A DNA stretch of 64,000 nucleotides from Pelomonas dachongensis (GTDB lineage Bacteria; Pseudomonadota; Gammaproteobacteria; Burkholderiales; Burkholderiaceae_C), in NCBI RefSeq assembly GCF_043555865.1, contig NZ_JBIGHY010000003.1, positions 578,836-642,835 of the forward strand. Direction: 5' to 3'. The notes beneath the pieces were generated by a model that did not search any database, was not told where the DNA came from, and was given only the letters and a program-made list of their open reading frames with translations. The number at the start of each line of letters is the position of its first letter. Position 1 is the first letter of the stretch. Made by a program: the position numbers and the translations under genes. Of this stretch, positions 16,431-23,010 are shown in pieces.

Positions 16431-16847
16431 TCAGGCCCGCCGTACATCCAGCCGCATGACGTCGAAGGCGACAAACGCGCCGATGTTCTCGACACCGAAG
16501 ACCTCAATAGGAAGTGGGATGAGTGGCCCGCCACAGTCAGCGAGTAAATCGTCATCTGGGCTTCCGTTCGGCACTAGCTTGCCGTAGGCGCGGTAGGACC
16601 AAATACCAGTTGGTTCGAGCTTCTGCTCTTCAAGAGGGTTGCCACCAAACACAGTGAGCCAGTTGGGCGGTTCGCTGTCGTTAAACAGGCAAGTAAAGCG
16701 CGGCTCAAAGACATCGCCGACATTTGGGTGGAGTTGGTTCGACGTTCCATAGCCAAGGCAATCCATCGCGACCACTTCCACGCCACCAATGGCAATGACG
16801 GCGGCTCCGCCCTCATCGTCCTCGACACTGATTAGCTGCGCACTCAC
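16431..16847 (-). CDS. cassette gene 4, hypothetical protein, 138 aa
   Basis: Starts MSAQLISVEDDEGGAAVIAI. The protein is acidic and mostly beta-strand (VVAMDCLGYGT, FEPRFTCLFND, WLTVFGGNP, AYGKLVPNG) and ends with FVAFDVMRLDVRRA. I do not recognise the family. The stop follows site 4 by one base and the start is seven bases from site 3. Function unknown. Confidence 0.72.
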   Translation of the reverse strand: MSAQLISVEDDEGGAAVIAIGGVEVVAMDCLGYGTSNQLHPNVGDVFEPRFTCLFNDSEPPNWLTVFGGNPLEEQKLEPTGIWSYRAYGKLVPNGSPDDDLLADCGGPLIPLPIEVFGVENIGAFVAFDVMRLDVRRA

Positions 16848-16854
16848 GGTGTAT

Positions 16855-16911
16855 GCCTAACGTGAAAGCTCAGCGGGCGGCGAAGCCGTCCGCTGGGGCG
16901 AAAGGTTGGAC
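16855..16911 (-). repeat. attC-like site 3 (57 bp)
   Basis: Minus strand from GTCCAAC (exact RYYYAAC) to GTTAGGC (exact canonical core). The inner hairpin is the common CAGCGGACGG...CCGCCCGCTG type. The best-matching site of the array. Confidence 0.88.
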
Positions 16912-16912
16912 G

Positions 16913-17221
16913 TCATAGCCATGCCGGCGGCGCTTCCGCTCCGGACCAGCCCCAGTCTCGAAGAACGTCGATTGCGCTCCCGCGTTCGTACTGGAAGGCA
17001 TCCATGCACGAATAGCCGTAGCCATTCTCCGTGGCGGCCTTCGCCTTCGCTTCGTCCCACTGCTCCATGAGCAGCATGCCTTGGGTTGAAGCGAAGCCGA
17101 GAACAAGAGCGTCGAAGGAAACCAGCTGACCAGCTGCCGTTTTGAGCTCGAATGGCGCGGCAACGCGCAAGCCCAAATCTTCGCCAGCTTCAATCCAGCA
17201 TTGGCCAAGACGCGATTTCAT
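16913..17221 (-). CDS. cassette gene 3, hypothetical protein, 102 aa
   Basis: Starts MKSRLGQCWIEAGEDLGLRV, then ELKTAAGQLVSFDALVLGF, MLLMEQWDEAKAKAATENGY and a tail with a Trp pair (RDWGWSGAEAPPAWL). Size, one strand-rich half and an acidic surface are like small immunity proteins, but no family is recognised. ATG at 17221; a GTG/other codon three residues earlier would enter attC-like site 2. Function unknown. Confidence 0.72.
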   Translation of the reverse strand: MKSRLGQCWIEAGEDLGLRVAAPFELKTAAGQLVSFDALVLGFASTQGMLLMEQWDEAKAKAATENGYGYSCMDAFQYERGSAIDVLRDWGWSGAEAPPAWL

Positions 17222-17224
17222 GAC

Positions 17225-17281
17225 GCTCAACGTTCGCGCTCAGCGGGCGGCGTAGCTGTCCGCTGCAGCAACAGGTTAAAA
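17225..17281 (-). repeat. attC-like site 2 (57 bp)
   Basis: Minus strand from TTTTAAC to GTTGAGC, with the common inner hairpin (one change, CTACG for CTTCG in the loop region). It separates cassette genes 2 and 3. Confidence 0.82.
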
Positions 17282-17306
17282 CGCAGAGAGCCGCGCCAAT
17301 GTCTTG

Positions 17307-17513
17307 TCATGGCGAGCCGGCTAAATAGGCAAGCAGTGCCAGCGGCACGATGACGCCGAACAGAAAGGAGACGGTTGCTTCGAACACTAGTCCGGCCCTT
17401 TCAATGAGCCCGCCGCCGGCCCACTCCTCAATCTGAGCGCGCCGAAACCTGGCGTTGAATACGAACAGCCAGAAGAACGCAAAGTAGCCGAGGACGTCCA
17501 CAACTTCGCTCAT
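17307..17513 (-). CDS. cassette gene 2, small membrane protein, 68 aa
   Basis: Two predicted membrane helices (VDVLGYFAFFWLFVF and ATVSFLFGVIVPLALLAYLA) joined by a polar loop with Arg and Glu. ATG at 17513. The gene ends 25 bases before site 2. No family recognised; like cassette gene 8 it is a two-helix protein. Confidence 0.65.
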   Translation of the reverse strand: MSEVVDVLGYFAFFWLFVFNARFRRAQIEEWAGGGLIERAGLVFEATVSFLFGVIVPLALLAYLAGSP

Positions 17514-17529
17514 GCTCGCTCTGCCTGCG

Positions 17530-17598
17530 CTTCAACGTTGAAGCTGAGCCGCGAGCGGCGGCTCGCCGACCCGAGTCTGCTCGAGCGACTGGTTAGGC
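17530..17598 (-). repeat. attC-like site 1 (69 bp)
   Basis: Minus strand from GCCTAAC to GTTGAAG. The interior has an AGCCGCCGCTCGCGGCT-type stem and a second small stem. It follows the first cassette gene by 54 bases. Confidence 0.8.
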
Positions 17599-17652
17599 GT
17601 CGCACCCCTCGCCGTACGACCCGACTTGGCAAGGAAAGACAAGGAAGCCGAC

Positions 17653-17874
17653 TTAAGCATTGACATCCTCGTCCGGCGCAGAACTTGACCGTTGTAGGTA
17701 CCGAATGAGTCCTTTTCGAAGAGAGCCATCCTCGACTGAGTAGACATCGACGGTGCTTGGATCCCGCATACGAGCAGCATTGACGACAAGCTGGCCGAGC
17801 CGCAGGTCTGGGTCGCGCCGCCAAACCTCGCGAAGCAGCGAAATCATTTCTTCGATTCGAGCAGGGTCTCTCAC
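17653..17874 (-). CDS. cassette gene 1, DUF1040-like small protein
   Basis: A 73-residue protein, GTG start at 17874. The sequence MRDPARIEEMISLLREVWRR then PDLRLGQLVVNAAR and DVYSVEDGSL is a common small-protein pattern in bacteria (a helix, PDLRLGQL and a Y-x-x-ED acidic turn), usually listed under DUF1040-like or hypothetical. It lies closest to the presumed head of the array, ten bases from the GTTAGGC junction, so it would be the first cassette to be expressed from any outside promoter. Confidence 0.75.
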   Translation of the reverse strand: MRDPARIEEMISLLREVWRRDPDLRLGQLVVNAARMRDPSTVDVYSVEDGSLRKGLIRYLQRSSSAPDEDVNA

Positions 17875-17884
17875 GTTCTGGGAG

Positions 17885-17927
17885 GCCTAACGTGTTATCG
17901 GTGGATCGTTAACGATATTTGCCTAAC
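17885..17927 (-). other. head junction of the array, attI-like remnant
   Basis: Two canonical core sites GTTAGGC (minus strand at 17891-17885 and 17927-17921) lie 36 bp apart with a perfect 12-bp palindrome ATCGTTAACGAT at 17906-17917 between them. The first core is where cassette 1 begins. This is where an integron attachment site attI would be, but no integrase gene is found next to it. It might instead be a tiny empty cassette or remnant. Confidence 0.5.
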
Positions 17928-17935
17928 ATTTGAGC

Positions 17936-18244
17936 ATGCGACCCTACCGTCCAGCAACGCCCGCCGAGCGCGATGCTCGTCGCGAGCGACGCTTGAGCCT
18001 CCCTTCTGATGGACCGGCTGGCTTCCCTGAGCCAAGGCACGAGGACCAGCGCCAGCCGTTCGACTGGAGCTTCTCATGTGGCGGCGTCACCTGGGCCGTA
18101 CACTTTGAGCCCAACCCAAGAGACGTACGGCAGTGGCGAGTGTTCAGGGATGTCAGGCCGTGGATGTGCGCGGGTCTGGAGCGCGTCTGGCGCGCGCTGC
18201 AGCGCGAGATGAGCACCGCTTTAGGCCGTCGTCACTGGCGATGA
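17936..18244 (+). CDS. hypothetical protein, 102 aa, opposite to the cassettes
   Basis: Starts eight bases beyond the outer GTTAGGC and reads away from the array, where intI would stand in a complete integron. The protein (RPYRPATPAERDARRERR, then FDWSFSCGGVTWAVHFEPNP and WMCAGLERVWRALQRE) has no integrase motif (no R-HxxR-Y). It is Arg-rich and soluble. No attC-like site follows it before the right-end repeats. It may be a cargo gene or a chance frame; function unknown. Confidence 0.45.
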   Translation: MRPYRPATPAERDARRERRLSLPSDGPAGFPEPRHEDQRQPFDWSFSCGGVTWAVHFEPNPRDVRQWRVFRDVRPWMCAGLERVWRALQREMSTALGRRHWR

Positions 18245-18289
18245 CGCAGCGGCCGTCGACGGCCGCAACCGTTCCCCGCCGGTAGCTGA

Positions 18290-18366
18290 GGTCGACACTT
18301 TGACATCGCTTCCCATCCCACCGGACTGGCCAACTTCGAAACTTTGACAGCCAGTTCGAAACTTTG
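18290..18366 (-). repeat. right-end repeats, three inverted copies
   Basis: On the minus strand CAAAGTTTCGAAC occurs exactly at 18366-18354, with one mismatch at 18346-18334 and two at 18302-18290. The two outer copies follow a TGTC or ATAA. Orientation is opposite to the copies at 12638-12762, so the two sets face each other across the array. The outermost copy lies just before the OsmC gene. Confidence 0.8.
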
Positions 18367-18399
18367 TTATCAGCCCCCAGCTGTCAGATCGGAGGCTTC

Positions 18400-18843
18400 A
18401 TGGACCAACCCAGCGTCACCCTGACCCAGCGGCAGGGCTACCAGTTCGAGCACCACTACGCGCCCGGCATCCCGGCACTGCTCGCCGATGAACCCACGCC
18501 GCTCGGCACGGGCCAGGGACCCGACCCGGTCGAGCTGTTGGCGTCGGCCGTGGGCAACTGCCTCAGCGCGTCGCTGTGGTTCGCCGCCCAGAAGTACAAG
18601 GACGACCCGTCGCCGCTGCGCACCGAGGTCAAGGCGACCGTGGGCCGCAACGAGCGCAACCGCAACCGCGTGCAAGGCCTGGCGGTGGACCTGCACCTGG
18701 GCAAGCCCGCCGCCGAGCTGGGCCACATCCAGCGCGTGCTCGACACGTTCGAGGACTTCTGCACCGTCACGCAGAGCGTGGCGTCGGCGATCCCCGTCAC
18801 GCTGCGCGTGCTGGACAGCACGGGTGCGGTACTGAAAGGCTGA
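18400..18843 (+). CDS. OsmC-family protein
   Basis: A 147-residue protein with the OsmC/Ohr fold. The two cysteines Cys54 (VGNCLSASL) and Cys121 (EDFCTVTQS) are at the peroxidatic and resolving positions, so it probably reduces organic peroxides with lipoyl or thiol donors, or is one of the broader YhfA-like group. Start ATG at 18400 has GGAGG five bases upstream; the in-frame start at 18364 falls inside the flanking repeat. It stands directly beyond the right-end repeats, so its upstream region was probably changed by the insertion. Confidence 0.85.
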   Translation: MDQPSVTLTQRQGYQFEHHYAPGIPALLADEPTPLGTGQGPDPVELLASAVGNCLSASLWFAAQKYKDDPSPLRTEVKATVGRNERNRNRVQGLAVDLHLGKPAAELGHIQRVLDTFEDFCTVTQSVASAIPVTLRVLDSTGAVLKG

Positions 18844-18846
18844 CGC

Positions 18847-18871
18847 AAAAAGGCCCGCTCGGCGGCGGGCT
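18847..18871 (-). terminator. rho-independent terminator of the gdh gene
   Basis: On the minus strand AGCCCGC and GCGGGCC form a seven-base stem around CGCCGA, followed by TTTTT. It is 26 bp after the glutamate dehydrogenase stop and may also end OsmC transcripts from the other side. Confidence 0.75.
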
Positions 18872-18897
18872 CGTGTCTCCTCGGCACCCGCCGAAGA

Positions 18898-20169
18898 TCA
18901 GGGATACAGGCCGCGCTCCTCTCGCGCTTGCAGAACCCGCGTGCACGCCACCGTGAACGCAGCGGTGCGCAGCGGGATCTTGTGCTGCTCGCCGGTCTCC
19001 CAGATGTGCTTGAATGCGCCGATCATGATCTTGTCCAGGCGCACGTTGATCTCGTCCTCGGTCCAGAAGAAGGACGAGAAGTCCTGCACCCACTCGAAGT
19101 ACGACACCGTCACGCCGCCGGCGTTGGCGATGACGTCCGGCACCACCACGATGCCGCGGTCCGCCAGCACCGCCTCGCCGTCGGGCGTGGTGGGGCCGTT
19201 GGCGCCTTCCAGCACCAGGCGTGTCTGCAGGCGCCGGGCGCGCTCGGCGGTGATCTGGCCTTCCAGCGCGGCCGGGATCAGCACGTCGCTCTTCACGTTC
19301 CAGAAGTCGTCGTTGGCGATCGTGTCGCCGCCCTTGAAGCCGGCCACGCCGCGCGTGGCGGCCACGTGGTCCAGCAGGTTGGTCATGTCGAAGCCGGCGT
19401 CGTTGAAGATGGTGCCGGTGTGGTCCTGCACGGCGACGACCTTGGCGCCGTTGGCGGCGAACAGCTTGGCGGCGATGGAGCCCACGTTGCCGAAGCCCTG
19501 CACCGCGATGCGGGCGCCGTCCAGCTCCATGTTCAGGCGGCGCATGGCTTCGCGGCCCACGACGAACACGCCGCGGCCGGTGGCGGCCACGCGGCCCAGC
19601 GAGCCGCCCAGCTCGATGGGCTTGCCCGTGACGACGCCGGTCGCCGTGGCCCCGGTGTTCATCGAGTACGTGTCCATCATCCAGGCCATGATCTTGCCGT
19701 TGGTGTTCACGTCCGGTGCCGGGATGTCCTGCTGCGGGCCGATGATGATGCCGATCTCGCTGGTATAGCGGCGCGTCACCTTCTCCAGCTCCTTCATCGA
19801 CAGCAGCGCCGGGTCCAGCCGGATGCCGCCCTTGGCGCCGCCGTAGGGCAGGTTCACCGCGGCGTTCTTGATCGTCATCCAGGCCGACAGCGCCATCACT
19901 TCTTCCAGCGTGACGTCCGGGTGGTAGCGCACGCCGCCCTTGCCGGGGCCGCGCGTCAGGCTGTGCTGCACGCGGTAGCCCTCGTAGTGGGCGATGGTGC
20001 CGTTGTCCAGCTCGATGGGGATGTCCACGATCAGCGCCCGCTTCGGGCGGCGCAGCGTCTCGACCCACCGACCCAGGTGGCCCAGGTAGGGTTCGACGGC
20101 GTCGATCTGCGACAGGTACGTTCCCCACGGGCTGTTGCGCGTGGGCGAAACAAAGGACAGATTGGGCAT
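18898..20169 (-). CDS. gdhA: Glu/Leu/Phe/Val-type glutamate dehydrogenase
   Basis: A 423-residue NAD(P)-dependent glutamate dehydrogenase, converting glutamate and 2-oxoglutarate with ammonia. The dimerisation/substrate domain has HSLTRGPGKGGVRYHPDV and the catalytic segment NLPYGGAKGGI with its Lys; the coenzyme domain has VQGFGNVGSIAA. VPDVIANAGGVTVSYFEW is typical of the hexameric catabolic group. ATG at 20169 is preceded by GGAG at six bases; a start at 20244 lacks one. Single gene with its own terminator. Confidence 0.93.
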   Translation of the reverse strand: MPNLSFVSPTRNSPWGTYLSQIDAVEPYLGHLGRWVETLRRPKRALIVDIPIELDNGTIAHYEGYRVQHSLTRGPGKGGVRYHPDVTLEEVMALSAWMTIKNAAVNLPYGGAKGGIRLDPALLSMKELEKVTRRYTSEIGIIIGPQQDIPAPDVNTNGKIMAWMMDTYSMNTGATATGVVTGKPIELGGSLGRVAATGRGVFVVGREAMRRLNMELDGARIAVQGFGNVGSIAAKLFAANGAKVVAVQDHTGTIFNDAGFDMTNLLDHVAATRGVAGFKGGDTIANDDFWNVKSDVLIPAALEGQITAERARRLQTRLVLEGANGPTTPDGEAVLADRGIVVVPDVIANAGGVTVSYFEWVQDFSSFFWTEDEINVRLDKIMIGAFKHIWETGEQHKIPLRTAAFTVACTRVLQAREERGLYP

Positions 20170-20307
20170 GAAATGCTCCGTAACTTTCAGTGGGGCGAAC
20201 GGTAGCGCGAAGGCAGGTTTCGCCGCTACAGCTTGTCTAGCCAAGTGCGTATGCGTTCATGCACGGCGCGCATGAGCCCCCCACATCGTGACCGATGGCA
20301 CGCCCGT

Positions 20308-21066
20308 TCAGCGGGTGGGGAGCGCCGCCGTCCACATGTAGTGCGGGAGGGCATCGCGGATCACCTCGGCGCGGCCGAACATCAGCAAACCCGCCAGGCG
20401 CAGGCCCGAGGTGCCGGCCTCGCGGTTGCGGCCGAACGCGCCGATGCGCTCCAGGAACTCCGGCACGGCCAGATCCGTCCACGGGTGATTGGGCTTCACC
20501 GCCGCGAAGCGGTTGCGGTAGGCCTGCACCGTGTCCAGGTCCAGATCGACAATGTCAAGACCCTGCAGCACCCGCTCGTCGCGCGAATCCTCCACCCGCT
20601 CGGCCAGCATGCGGCGCACCGTCTCGTCATCCGCGGCGTAGTCGCCCTCGTGGCGCCGCAGGTAGGTACCGCCGAACGGGTTGGCCCCCAGGTGCACGGG
20701 CCGCAGTTGGCGCGCCGCCCGCGGCACCCGGATGCGCAACACCGAGTGACCGTCCATCAGCACCGGCTGCACATCGCCCTCGCCGAGGAGGTTGCTGCTG
20801 ATCTGCTTGCGGTTGTGCAGGTTGTCCCATAGCGCCTTACGCACCCGTTCCAGCCCCGGCAAGCCCAACACCTTGAACTGGCCCGGAGGCCTTTCCTGAA
20901 CACCCAACAGGATGACGCCGCCCTCGCCGTTGGCCATCGCGCTGTAGGTTCGCCAGACATCGTCGGGCAGCTCGCCGCGCCCGTCGCGCCCCTGGGCCGC
21001 CTTGCATTCCAGGTCGCAGGACTCCGCCAGCGTGGCCAGATCGAGCAAATCCGTGTCGGCACTCAT
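20308..21066 (-). CDS. AlbA_2-domain protein, C-terminally shortened
   Basis: A 252-residue protein. The first half is the AlbA_2 (Schlafen-like) domain: LESCDLECKAAQG-type entry (here ESCDLECKAAQGRD), YSAMANGEGGVILLGVQE and GGTYLRRHEGDYAADDE. The family usually continues for 200 or more further residues with an ATPase-like or winged-helix part; here it stops at LPHYMWTAALPTR, with the last nine residues out of the usual pattern. So it is probably truncated. It is the last gene of the restriction-system remnant, 92 bp after the DUF1016 gene. ATG at 21066. Confidence 0.75.
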   Translation of the reverse strand: MSADTDLLDLATLAESCDLECKAAQGRDGRGELPDDVWRTYSAMANGEGGVILLGVQERPPGQFKVLGLPGLERVRKALWDNLHNRKQISSNLLGEGDVQPVLMDGHSVLRIRVPRAARQLRPVHLGANPFGGTYLRRHEGDYAADDETVRRMLAERVEDSRDERVLQGLDIVDLDLDTVQAYRNRFAAVKPNHPWTDLAVPEFLERIGAFGRNREAGTSGLRLAGLLMFGRAEVIRDALPHYMWTAALPTR

Positions 21067-21157
21067 GAGGCGGCTTTCGAGGAACGGGAGCTTCGGCGAG
21101 TCGGCACGACGGCCGACCGCACGGCGTGCAGGAGGTTTTGGCGTTGGGCAGTAGGCT

Positions 21158-22267
21158 TCATGGCGCCTCAGGCTCTGTCGAACCCGCCCCCAGCTCCGCC
21201 TCCAGCTCCTCAATGCTCGGCAGCGCGCTTTGCAGCGACTCCGGCAGCGCCCGCGTGAGCTCGTAGCTGGCAATGCCGATGGGCTTGTCGATGCCGCGCA
21301 GCGCGTACTCGGCCAGCACCTTGTCCTGGCCCTGGCACAGCATCAGCCCGATGGTGGGCGCGTCCTGCGGGTGGCGCAGCGTGTCGTCCACCACGTTGCA
21401 GTAGAAGTTCAGCTTGCCGGCGTACTCGGGTTTGAAGTCGCCCCGCTTGAGCTCGATCACCACAAAGGCGCGCAGCTTCAGGTGATAGAAGAGCAGGTCA
21501 ACGTAGAACTCGTTCTCGCCTACGGTCAGCAGGTGCTGACGTCCCACAAAGGCAAAGCCCTGGCCGAGTTCGAGCAGGAATTTTTCGAGATGGGCGACCA
21601 GGCCGGTTTCCAGCTCGCGCTCATGGAAGGTCGGCGCCAGCGTCAGGAAGTCGAAGACATATGGGTCCTTCAGCGCCTGCTGTACCAGCTCTGACTGCGG
21701 AGCCGGCAAGCGGCTGGCGAAGTTGTTCGCCAGCGAGCCCTGGCGCGCATGGGCGGCGCTCTCGATCTGCATTTGCAGCACGCTGCGGCTCCAACCCTGC
21801 GCCACGGCCTGGGCCATGTACCAGGCGCGCAGGTCGACCGCCTTGACCTTCTCCAGCAGCAGCGCATGGTGACCCCATGGCACCTGCCACAGCAGGCTTG
21901 GCTCGGCCTGCGTTTTCGCCACAGGCTGTGGCAAAAAGCCTTCGCTCGCCGCTTTCGCCACAGCCTGTGGCGAAAACAGTCCGGGGTCGGGGTAGGCACG
22001 GGCAAAGGCCAGCATGCGGTCCAGGTTGCGTGGCGAAAAGCCCTTCAGTTCGGGCAAGGCATTGGCCAGGTCGCGTGACAGCCGCGGGATGACGGCAGCG
22101 CCCCAGCCGGCTTCCTGTTGCCGCGCATGCAACAGCTGGCCCACCTGCCAGTACAGCGCCACCAGCTCGGCATTGACCGCCAGCACCGCCCGCACCTGGG
22201 CGGCCTGAATGCGGTTCTGGATGGCCGCCAGCAGGTCGGCATAGAGCAGGGAGCGGCTGTCGGTCAT
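21158..22267 (-). CDS. DUF1016/YhcG-family PD-(D/E)xK nuclease
   Basis: A 369-residue protein often associated with type I restriction operons. An N-terminal DUF1016_N domain (about 1-180; VALYWQVGQLL, GFSPRNLDRMLAFARAYP) is followed by the nuclease domain (about 195-350) with FYVDLLFYH and VVIELKRGDF, whose Asp and Glu-x-Lys make a PD-(D/E)xK site. A Lys-rich duplicated stretch at about 98-120, with peptides FSPQAVAK and FLPQPVAK, is coded by two inverted DNA palindromes inserted in frame. ATG at 22267 overlaps the stop of the hsdS fragment, so it stayed coupled after the deletion upstream. Possibly still active against foreign DNA. Confidence 0.87.
   Translation of the reverse strand: MTDSRSLLYADLLAAIQNRIQAAQVRAVLAVNAELVALYWQVGQLLHARQQEAGWGAAVIPRLSRDLANALPELKGFSPRNLDRMLAFARAYPDPGLFSPQAVAKAASEGFLPQPVAKTQAEPSLLWQVPWGHHALLLEKVKAVDLRAWYMAQAVAQGWSRSVLQMQIESAAHARQGSLANNFASRLPAPQSELVQQALKDPYVFDFLTLAPTFHERELETGLVAHLEKFLLELGQGFAFVGRQHLLTVGENEFYVDLLFYHLKLRAFVVIELKRGDFKPEYAGKLNFYCNVVDDTLRHPQDAPTIGLMLCQGQDKVLAEYALRGIDKPIGIASYELTRALPESLQSALPSIEELEAELGAGSTEPEAP
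21913..21976. repeat. pair of palindromic insertions inside the DUF1016 gene
   Basis: Palindrome A (21913-21937) is TTTTCGCCACAG-G-CTGTGGCAAAAA; palindrome B (21953-21975) is TTTCGCCACAG-C-CTGTGGCGAAA. The central base differs (G or C), so the two are inverted copies of one element. Each adds an in-frame octapeptide to the protein. Resembles the in-frame palindromic elements known in Rickettsia. Confidence 0.7.
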
Positions 22268-23010
22268 GGGGACTCCGGCCGGGGTCGGGCCTTGCGCGCT
22301 TTGCCTGGGGCTGCCCGCGCTGCCCGCCCGGCGCGGATGCGCGCCAGCAACTCGGCGGCGGGATCGTCGGCCGGGTCTTGAGGGACGAGCTGGCCGGCGA
22401 AGGCGGCGCGGAGGAGGTTTTGGCGTTGGGCGGTGGATTGGGCCTGCGCGGCCTCCAGCGCAGCGACCAGTTCACGCGCAGCAGGCAGCTGCTGGCTGAG
22501 CAACAAGACCGCTGAAGATTGCTCGGCGAGCGGGGGGATCGGCACGGGCGATCGTCGAACGTCCTGCTGATTGATGCTGGCCTGATTCACAGCCCATTTG
22601 GCTTCAGCCGTCAGCCGCATTCGACCGATTTCCGAACCCACGTCGGCCGAGACGAACTTACCCTCGACAGCGGCAGAAAGGCTCAGCCGCATCATGTTCG
22701 ACTCCAAGACAGCGCCTGCAAGCGAACTGGGCACCCGCATCGACTTGCCCGGGTGGGTCATGCTGTTGACGCGGTGGATGACCAAATCATCCATCTCCAG
22801 CCCATACGTATCGACTTCATCGCCATTTGCGGTCACTTGTCGTAGCCCGTCGCGCGGCCGGTACCAGCCGATCTGATAGTCGTCGATGCGCACGATGGGC
22901 ACACCCGCGGCGTAGCGTTCCTTGGGCAAAGGAAGGCCATTCTGTGGCCCCGCGACGATCAGGGCGTCCAGAGTGGCCCAGGTCCACGACTGAGGCAACG
23001 CCGGCAGTGC
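22264..23010 (-). pseudogene. hsdS: type I restriction specificity subunit, 3' fragment
   Basis: The frame reads SWTWATLDALI, then a target-recognition domain (RIDDYQIGWYRP, VDTYGLEMDDLVIHRVNS), the PIPPLAEQ hinge and the long conserved helix, ending with LLRAAFAGQLVPQDPADDPA. That is the second half of an HsdS. The first recognition domain is missing. Upstream the same frame joins, through out-of-frame sequence, to an hsdR start, so no complete subunit is made. ATGA overlap with the DUF1016 gene is kept. Confidence 0.85.

Larger units (their letters stand above)
12638..18366. mobile_element. candidate non-autonomous transposon carrying an integron cassette array
   Basis: The interval between the two outermost 13-bp repeats is 5.7 kb. 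Inside are eleven gene cassettes with attC-like sites, one plus-strand ORF, and no transposase, resolvase or integron integrase. The base composition of the interior is visibly less GC-rich than both flanks. Neither a clear terminal TGT nor a target-site duplication could be fixed by eye, so the exact limits are uncertain. What is seen: repeats and cassettes. What is inferred: mobility as a unit, presumably by a transposase supplied elsewhere. Confidence 0.5.

Noticed and set aside
12842..17598. CRISPR array, because of the repeated 57-bp units
   Set aside because: The spacing is 300-700 bp with a gene in every interval, repeats end in integron core sites, and no cas gene is near.
12842..17598. 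Toxin-antitoxin pairs within the cassettes
   Set aside because: Each cassette holds one gene; none shows RelE, HigB, Phd or similar motifs.
20170..20307. A tRNA or attachment site between gdhA and the restriction remnant
   Set aside because: No cloverleaf could be drawn and no direct repeat of an attachment site was found.
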